A stretch of DNA of 9,314 nucleotides from Planctomycetes bacterium GWF2_50_10. GTDB taxonomy: Bacteria; Planctomycetota; Phycisphaerae; Sedimentisphaerales; GWF2-50-10. The translations under genes and the position numbers were made by a program. The stretch covers positions 1-9,314 of the forward strand of contig MHYB01000091.1 of the NCBI GenBank assembly GCA_001824635.1. Direction: 5' to 3'. Shown in pieces: positions 5,899 to 9,314 of the stretch. The first letter of the stretch is position 1; each line of letters opens with the position of its first letter. The notes beneath the pieces were generated by a model, which had not been told where the DNA came from, did no database searches, and was given only the letters and a program-made list of their open reading frames with translations.

Positions 5899-6831
5899 AT
5901 GAAGGCAGCAAAATGTCTGTTAGTGGCGGGGATCATCGCGGTTGCGTTCAGCAGCGTAATGGCGGAATCGTTGACAAGCCCGATCCAGGGCAAGGTCGGT
6001 TACAGCTTCATGAGCGACTACATGTGGCGCGGCCTTAACATGAGCAGGATTCTTGGTAACAACCTCGGCGGCGGCGCACAGGAAATGACCTACGCTGCGG
6101 GTATCAATCTCGCAGACCTTAGCCCGGATTATTCAGGGCAGGTGTGGGTAACATATCAACAGGCATATTTCAATCACTTTGATTTTACCGATGCTCACGA
6201 AGCTAAGAACGATATTTCAGTGAGCTATACCAACGCTGTTCCGTTCCTTGATGCGGACTGGACTATCGCATATCGTTACTACAGCTGGAATGCTGTCAAG
6301 ACGATCAACGCTGTTGCTTTTCCCAACATGCACCTGAATACGCAGGAAATCACGCTGCAGTTGGCTCTTAACGACGGCTGCTGGTGGAAGAGCGCAACCG
6401 GAGCGGACATGGGTAAGAGAGTTTTAAATCCCACGTTCCAGTATGTATATGATTATGATCTGGCTGATAACGGCGGACTGCTTCTGTTCGGGCTGTCGCA
6501 CGCGTTCGATCTGGCCGAAGTTTTTGGTCCCGATCTTACAGGTTTGAGCCTGACACCTTCATGGCAGGTCGCGATGGACAACAGGTTCTATAAGAGGTAT
6601 GTCAATGGTCTTGCCGGCGAGAACATTCTTGATGACGAGGGCACGACAAAGGTCGCGTACATGGAATATGGCCTTAACCTCGGCGCCGACATCAGCAAGA
6701 TGGCAAGCATGAAGAGCGGCAAGCTGACACTAAACGGCGGCGTGGCATTTGTGAATGCTTTCGAAAAGATCGCCAAGAATGTATTGACCGATCAGCTTTA
6801 CAGCTATGTAAACGTTCAGTATAAGTGGTAA
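5899..6831 (+). CDS. Secreted probable outer-membrane beta-barrel protein
   Basis: The 310-residue product starts with a typical signal peptide (MKAAKCLLVAGIIAVAFSSVMA, cut after residue 22 at an M-A site). The mature part lacks hydrophobic helices, is rich in Tyr, Trp and Phe, and alternates polar and non-polar residues as in beta-strands. GYSFMSDYMWRGLNMS near the mature N-terminus resembles the first strand of the TorF-type putative porins (a G-x-x-S-D-Y-x-x-R-G pattern), and the chain ends in an aromatic strand, YVNVQYKW. I infer an outer-membrane barrel; the TorF link rests on one motif. It is transcribed alone, with a strong ribosome site and terminator. The substrate is unknown. Confidence 0.75.
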   Translation: MKAAKCLLVAGIIAVAFSSVMAESLTSPIQGKVGYSFMSDYMWRGLNMSRILGNNLGGGAQEMTYAAGINLADLSPDYSGQVWVTYQQAYFNHFDFTDAHEAKNDISVSYTNAVPFLDADWTIAYRYYSWNAVKTINAVAFPNMHLNTQEITLQLALNDGCWWKSATGADMGKRVLNPTFQYVYDYDLADNGGLLLFGLSHAFDLAEVFGPDLTGLSLTPSWQVAMDNRFYKRYVNGLAGENILDDEGTTKVAYMEYGLNLGADISKMASMKSGKLTLNGGVAFVNAFEKIAKNVLTDQLYSYVNVQYKW

Positions 6832-6836
6832 TACGG

Positions 6837-6857
6837 GTTACGAGTTGCGAGTTACGC
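6837..6857. repeat. Three 7-bp tandem units after the barrel gene
   Basis: GTTACGA, GTTGCGA and GTTACGC follow each other directly, starting 6 bp after the barrel gene stop. This is a short degenerate tandem repeat; function unknown. Confidence 0.6.
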
Positions 6858-6892
6858 GTCAAGAAATGCGTAGCGGAGCCACTGGTTAAAAC

Positions 6893-6924
6893 AAAAAGGC
6901 CGGTTCTGATGAGCCGGCCTTTTT
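6893..6924. terminator. Bidirectional intrinsic terminator
   Basis: A perfect 9-bp stem (AAAGGCCGG 6895-6903 with CCGGCCTTT 6914-6922), extended by A-T pairs, has a 10-base loop. T follows on the plus strand (6920-6925) and A precedes it (6893-6897). It can end the plus-strand barrel gene and also the minus-strand DUF4139 gene that converges on it. Confidence 0.9.
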
Positions 6925-6990
6925 TATTGCGCATTGTTAAATAACAAATCTAAGTTCCAGGTGTTTGGCGTATAAGACTACGTTTTTAAA

Positions 6991-7008
6991 CACGAAGAGC
7001 ACGAAGGT
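6991..7008. repeat. Two 9-bp tandem units
   Basis: CACGAAGAG is followed directly by CACGAAGGT in the spacer between the convergent genes. Function unknown. Confidence 0.5.
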
Positions 7009-7040
7009 TAAAACCCGCAGCGCCGCTGTGTTATTCAAGC

Positions 7041-7064
7041 GGTGGGCAAGAGTACTTGCCCACC
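7041..7064. repeat. Perfect 10-bp hairpin in convergent spacer
   Basis: GGTGGGCAAG (7041-7050) and CTTGCCCACC (7055-7064) pair perfectly around the 4-base loop AGTA, 27 bp past the stop of the minus-strand DUF4139 gene. No T run follows on either strand, so it is not a canonical intrinsic terminator. It could stabilise the mRNA 3' end or be one copy of a dispersed palindromic repeat. Confidence 0.7.
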
Positions 7065-7090
7065 CTACGCGAGCCATGTCAGAGCACATG

Positions 7091-8476
7091 TTACCAGGAC
7101 TGCGTCGCGGTGTATTGCAGGGTCTCGTTGGTGTCGGCCGAGATATTGATCTCGAAGCGGGCAGTCGTCGCATCGTGTTTTGTATATTTGTGGGTTGAAT
7201 CGTCGATCGTCCAGTTTACCCACTGCGGGAACTTTTCATCTACGCGTACCGTTACAGGTGAATCTTTGCGGTTTCGCAGTTCTATCTTGTGGGTTTCTGT
7301 GCGGCTGCGGCGGTCGACTTTGCTATCGAGCATTGTGTATTCGGGAACGATGTCGAATGCGTCGCCGATGTAGAGCGATACTTTTTCATTACGCGCGGTG
7401 TGCTTGATCTGATCTTCGCCGACAAATTCAAGCATTCCGTCGGCGGGGTCTTTTTTGAATACACGCACTTTGCCCTGGGGCAGAGCTATGCCGAGCTGAT
7501 TTTCTTTGCTGTTTGCGAATTCAAATTTTACCTGCACCTTGTCGGCCTTTTCCTGGCGATCAAAAACAAGCAGCTTCTTGACCGCAACTTTTTCGGCAGT
7601 GGGGATCAGTTCGATCTGCTTGGTTTCGTTATTCTTGATGGTGCTTGGCCGGGCGAGCGTGTAGAGATGATATTCCATGAACGGCTTTTCTTCAAAACCC
7701 TCCGCCGCAGCGTTGACAATTCGATCCTTTGCCATGTAAAGCATTTCCATCCTGGGCTGCGGCTGGATACGACGGACATCACCGGCGACAAGCTTGAGCT
7801 TTGCGTCTTTATAAGCGGTGCCGCTCTTGTTATCTATGGTGACCCAGCCGGAAAATGAAACTGAGGTTTCATTGGGATCAAGTGTCGCGGTATAATCCGC
7901 GTTCCAGTTTATTTCATTTGTGGTATAGGTGATCTGGCAAAGCTGGTCGCCGGAAATCTGAGAATGAGCCAGCCACACAAGGGCCGGTTCCACAATGAGA
8001 TCGGCCGGCAACTCAGTCAGTTTGATAGATTCAATGTCGTTTCGGCCAATGATCTCAAGTGTTTTGGTCTGTGAGTTCATCAGGATGATGTTTTCGTCAC
8101 GCGCCCCGATGAGCTTGCCGTCTGTATTGCGGCTGGGATCTGAACCAGCACCTTTGACTGACAGCGCAATATCCTTATTAAGGTAGCGTTTCAGAAGCGA
8201 CTGGGTGTTGGCCAGGTCGTATTGATAGTTTTGCTCCAGTATGCTGATTGACCCCGGCGAAGAGAGGCATTCAAATTTTACGGTAGTGGGGTCGATGGCA
8301 GCAGCGACATCGGTGAACTGGAGCGTGTTGAGGCCATCGCTAAATGGCAGAGTTCGGCGCTCCTTTACCACGGCGAAATTGCCGTTATAGATAGTTAGTC
8401 CCACGCCGGTTTCATTTGGCTCTGCAGAAATAATTGAAGAAGTGATCAAGAGAACGGCTGCGCAAAAACGTTTCAT
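7091..8476 (-). CDS. Exported DUF4139 domain protein
   Basis: The 461-residue product has a signal peptide (KRF, hydrophobic core CAAVLLITSSIIS, cut near A18). The C-terminal two thirds (about 183-460) look like DUF4139: ITYTTNEINWNADYTATL at 182-199, GWVTIDNKSGTAYKDAKLKLVAGDV at 210-234, EYHLYTLARPSTIKNNETKQIEL at 268-290, and RRSRTETHKIELRNRKDSPVTV at 389-410. The part before it (about 20-180) resembles the N-terminal beta region usual in this family. Family members are exported and of unknown biochemical role; some are annotated near MuiA-type mucoidy inhibitors. The start is ATG 8476, with GGGAGG at 8489-8484 seven bases before it; an in-frame TTG at 8491 lies at the edge of that ribosome site. 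It follows the small membrane gene by 62 bp and is probably in its operon. Confidence 0.85.
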   Translation of the reverse strand: MKRFCAAVLLITSSIISAEPNETGVGLTIYNGNFAVVKERRTLPFSDGLNTLQFTDVAAAIDPTTVKFECLSSPGSISILEQNYQYDLANTQSLLKRYLNKDIALSVKGAGSDPSRNTDGKLIGARDENIILMNSQTKTLEIIGRNDIESIKLTELPADLIVEPALVWLAHSQISGDQLCQITYTTNEINWNADYTATLDPNETSVSFSGWVTIDNKSGTAYKDAKLKLVAGDVRRIQPQPRMEMLYMAKDRIVNAAAEGFEEKPFMEYHLYTLARPSTIKNNETKQIELIPTAEKVAVKKLLVFDRQEKADKVQVKFEFANSKENQLGIALPQGKVRVFKKDPADGMLEFVGEDQIKHTARNEKVSLYIGDAFDIVPEYTMLDSKVDRRSRTETHKIELRNRKDSPVTVRVDEKFPQWVNWTIDDSTHKYTKHDATTARFEINISADTNETLQYTATQSW

Positions 8477-8483
8477 AGAATAT

Positions 8484-8489
8484 CCTCCC
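8484..8489 (-). promoter_or_regulatory. Ribosome binding site of the DUF4139 gene
   Basis: GGGAGG on the minus strand, 7 bases before ATG 8476. It excludes the upstream TTG at 8491, which abuts the site. Confidence 0.8.
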
Positions 8490-8538
8490 AAAATTAGGTT
8501 GGCATATTCTCGCGCGCCGGAGCCATTTCGTAAAGTAT

Positions 8539-8706
8539 TTATTTGGAGGCACGGGATATGAGCATTTCGGCGTAATCCTGTGCGGCCTGGTTTTTATTGA
8601 CCGCCTCTGAGCGTGGCGATACGTTGGAAAATAACGCGGTGATTTCTTTGGCACCGATGAAAATGAAAAAGAAGCATACTACTCCAGCTATGATGTAAAC
8701 CTTCAT
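8539..8706 (-). CDS. Small single-pass membrane protein
   Basis: This 55-residue product starts MKVYIIAGVVCFFFIFIGAK. One hydrophobic helix (residues about 3-18) is followed by a polar tail of about 35 residues (ITALFSNVSPRSEAVNKNQA and on to SRASK), probably anchored in the inner membrane with the tail outside the lipid. I recognise no family. The ATG at 8706 has TGGGGGA just upstream, though the spacing is short; an in-frame TTG at 8763 would add 19 residues of no clear character. It lies 62 bp before the DUF4139 gene on the same strand, so the two are likely expressed together. Confidence 0.6.
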   Translation of the reverse strand: MKVYIIAGVVCFFFIFIGAKEITALFSNVSPRSEAVNKNQAAQDYAEMLISRASK

Positions 8707-8754
8707 GTTCCCCCAGTCAATCAAAGTACTATTATCGAGTCGATTGTTTTTGAA

Positions 8755-8783
8755 AATATACAATTAAAAGTGCAAACGTGCAA
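8755..8783 (-). promoter_or_regulatory. Possible promoter of the small membrane gene
   Basis: On the minus strand TTGCAC (8783-8778), a 17-bp spacer and TATATT (8760-8755, 5 of 6). Transcription would begin about 40 bases before the ATG at 8706. The -35 box is weak. Confidence 0.4.
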
Positions 8784-8867
8784 ATATTGGGCGAGTACAA
8801 TATGCTTAAATTCAGTCAAGCTCATGGGCTGGGCGGAGTAGACATGTTTTACCGGACCCTGATCGTA

Positions 8868-9314
8868 TTACGCAGGCGAAACGATTGAACTCACAAGATT
8901 TCTCAATGAATCTCTAGTTGGGCAAGCAGGGAGCATTCCAAGCTGATTGAGGGCTTTTTGCTGGTATTGAACCGCGATCTGGCGAGCTTGTGCAAGGGCT
9001 GGGCTTGACTGGATGAGTGCTATTTTTTCTTCAACCGGCATTTCTTGATTGGTAAGTGTGGCGAGGAGGCTGGGTCTTTGTTCGGCAGTTGCATTTTCGA
9101 CAAACAGGATAGCGGGTAGAGTGGGGACGCCATTTACAAGATCGCCGCCGAGGGGTTTGCCTGTGGCTACGGGTGAGGCAGCTATATCATTTATATCGTC
9201 CATGATCTGAAAGGCGATTCCAAGATTAATGCCGAAGCAGCCCAGGATTTCAACATGCTCGCGGACGGCTTTTGAGGCAAATGCACCAGCCTGGGCAGAG
9301 GCGCTGAAAAAAGT
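8868..9314 (-). CDS. Polyprenyl diphosphate synthase, C-terminal part
   Basis: Trans-isoprenyl diphosphate synthases lengthen prenyl chains from isopentenyl diphosphate, for quinones, carrier lipids or carotenoids. The gene enters from the right edge, and 148 residues up to the TAA at 8870-8868 are visible. They contain the second aspartate-rich motif in GIAFQIMDDINDIA (DDIND, the Mg-diphosphate site). GKPLGGDLVNGVPTLPAILF follows, the conserved GKP-x-G-x-D-L and T-L-P block. The helix before it (TFFSASAQAGAFA) matches the usual residues after the central KT-x-x-L-F region. The first aspartate motif, which largely sets chain length, is outside the window, so the product (farnesyl, geranylgeranyl, octaprenyl or longer) cannot be assigned. 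The end is a plain stop; no clear terminator follows before 8784. Confidence 0.92.
   Translation of the reverse strand, partial: TFFSASAQAGAFASKAVREHVEILGCFGINLGIAFQIMDDINDIAASPVATGKPLGGDLVNGVPTLPAILFVENATAEQRPSLLATLTNQEMPVEEKIALIQSSPALAQARQIAVQYQQKALNQLGMLPACPTRDSLRNLVSSIVSPA

Noticed and set aside
7289..7858. Plus-strand open frame of 189 codons
   Set aside because: It is antisense to the DUF4139 gene, with no ribosome site and no recognisable family.

Overview
The window looks like a chromosomal segment of a Gram-negative bacterium with moderate GC content. The mix of genes and the word-repeat-filled spacers fit a planctomycete (Phycisphaerae or Sedimentisphaerales-like), but that placement is inference and no marker gene here proves it. 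Five genes have recognisable families (nrdR, dprA, folC, a DUF4139 protein and a polyprenyl diphosphate synthase). One is a clear but unusual ATP-cone protein, one is a secreted beta-barrel candidate, and one is a small membrane protein.

Left part (1-2140): about 900 bases at the left edge carry no convincing gene. Bases 1-217 hold weak open frames, and 300-720 is a patchwork of short iterated words. Next is a minus-strand two-gene operon reading leftwards: nrdR (GTG start) followed by a 210-residue protein made of an ATP-cone and a second reductase-like helical segment, closed by an intrinsic terminator at 854-885. The nrdR promoter (TTGACA, 16 bp, TACAAT) carries a good NrdR-box match exactly in its spacer, which suggests autoregulation by nucleotide pools.

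Middle (2200-4260): upstream of that promoter lies a gene-free stretch with a series of hairpins and a minus-strand intrinsic terminator, which I read as a candidate structured RNA of about 200 nt. Then dprA on the minus strand (TTG start) and folC on the plus strand diverge from a 330-bp spacer. The folC promoter places transcription at or next to its ATG, so the message may be leaderless.

Right part (5700-9314): a plus-strand gene for a secreted, aromatic-rich probable outer-membrane beta-barrel ends at a bidirectional terminator. It converges on a minus-strand pair, a 55-residue membrane protein followed by an exported DUF4139 protein. The spacer between them contains short tandem repeats and a perfect 10-bp hairpin. 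The C-terminal half of a polyprenyl diphosphate synthase gene enters from the right edge.

Functionally this is mostly housekeeping: deoxynucleotide supply control (nrdR), DNA uptake and recombination (dprA), folate polyglutamylation (folC), isoprenoid chain synthesis and envelope proteins. The least explained elements are the stand-alone ATP-cone protein paired with NrdR and the candidate RNA beside them.
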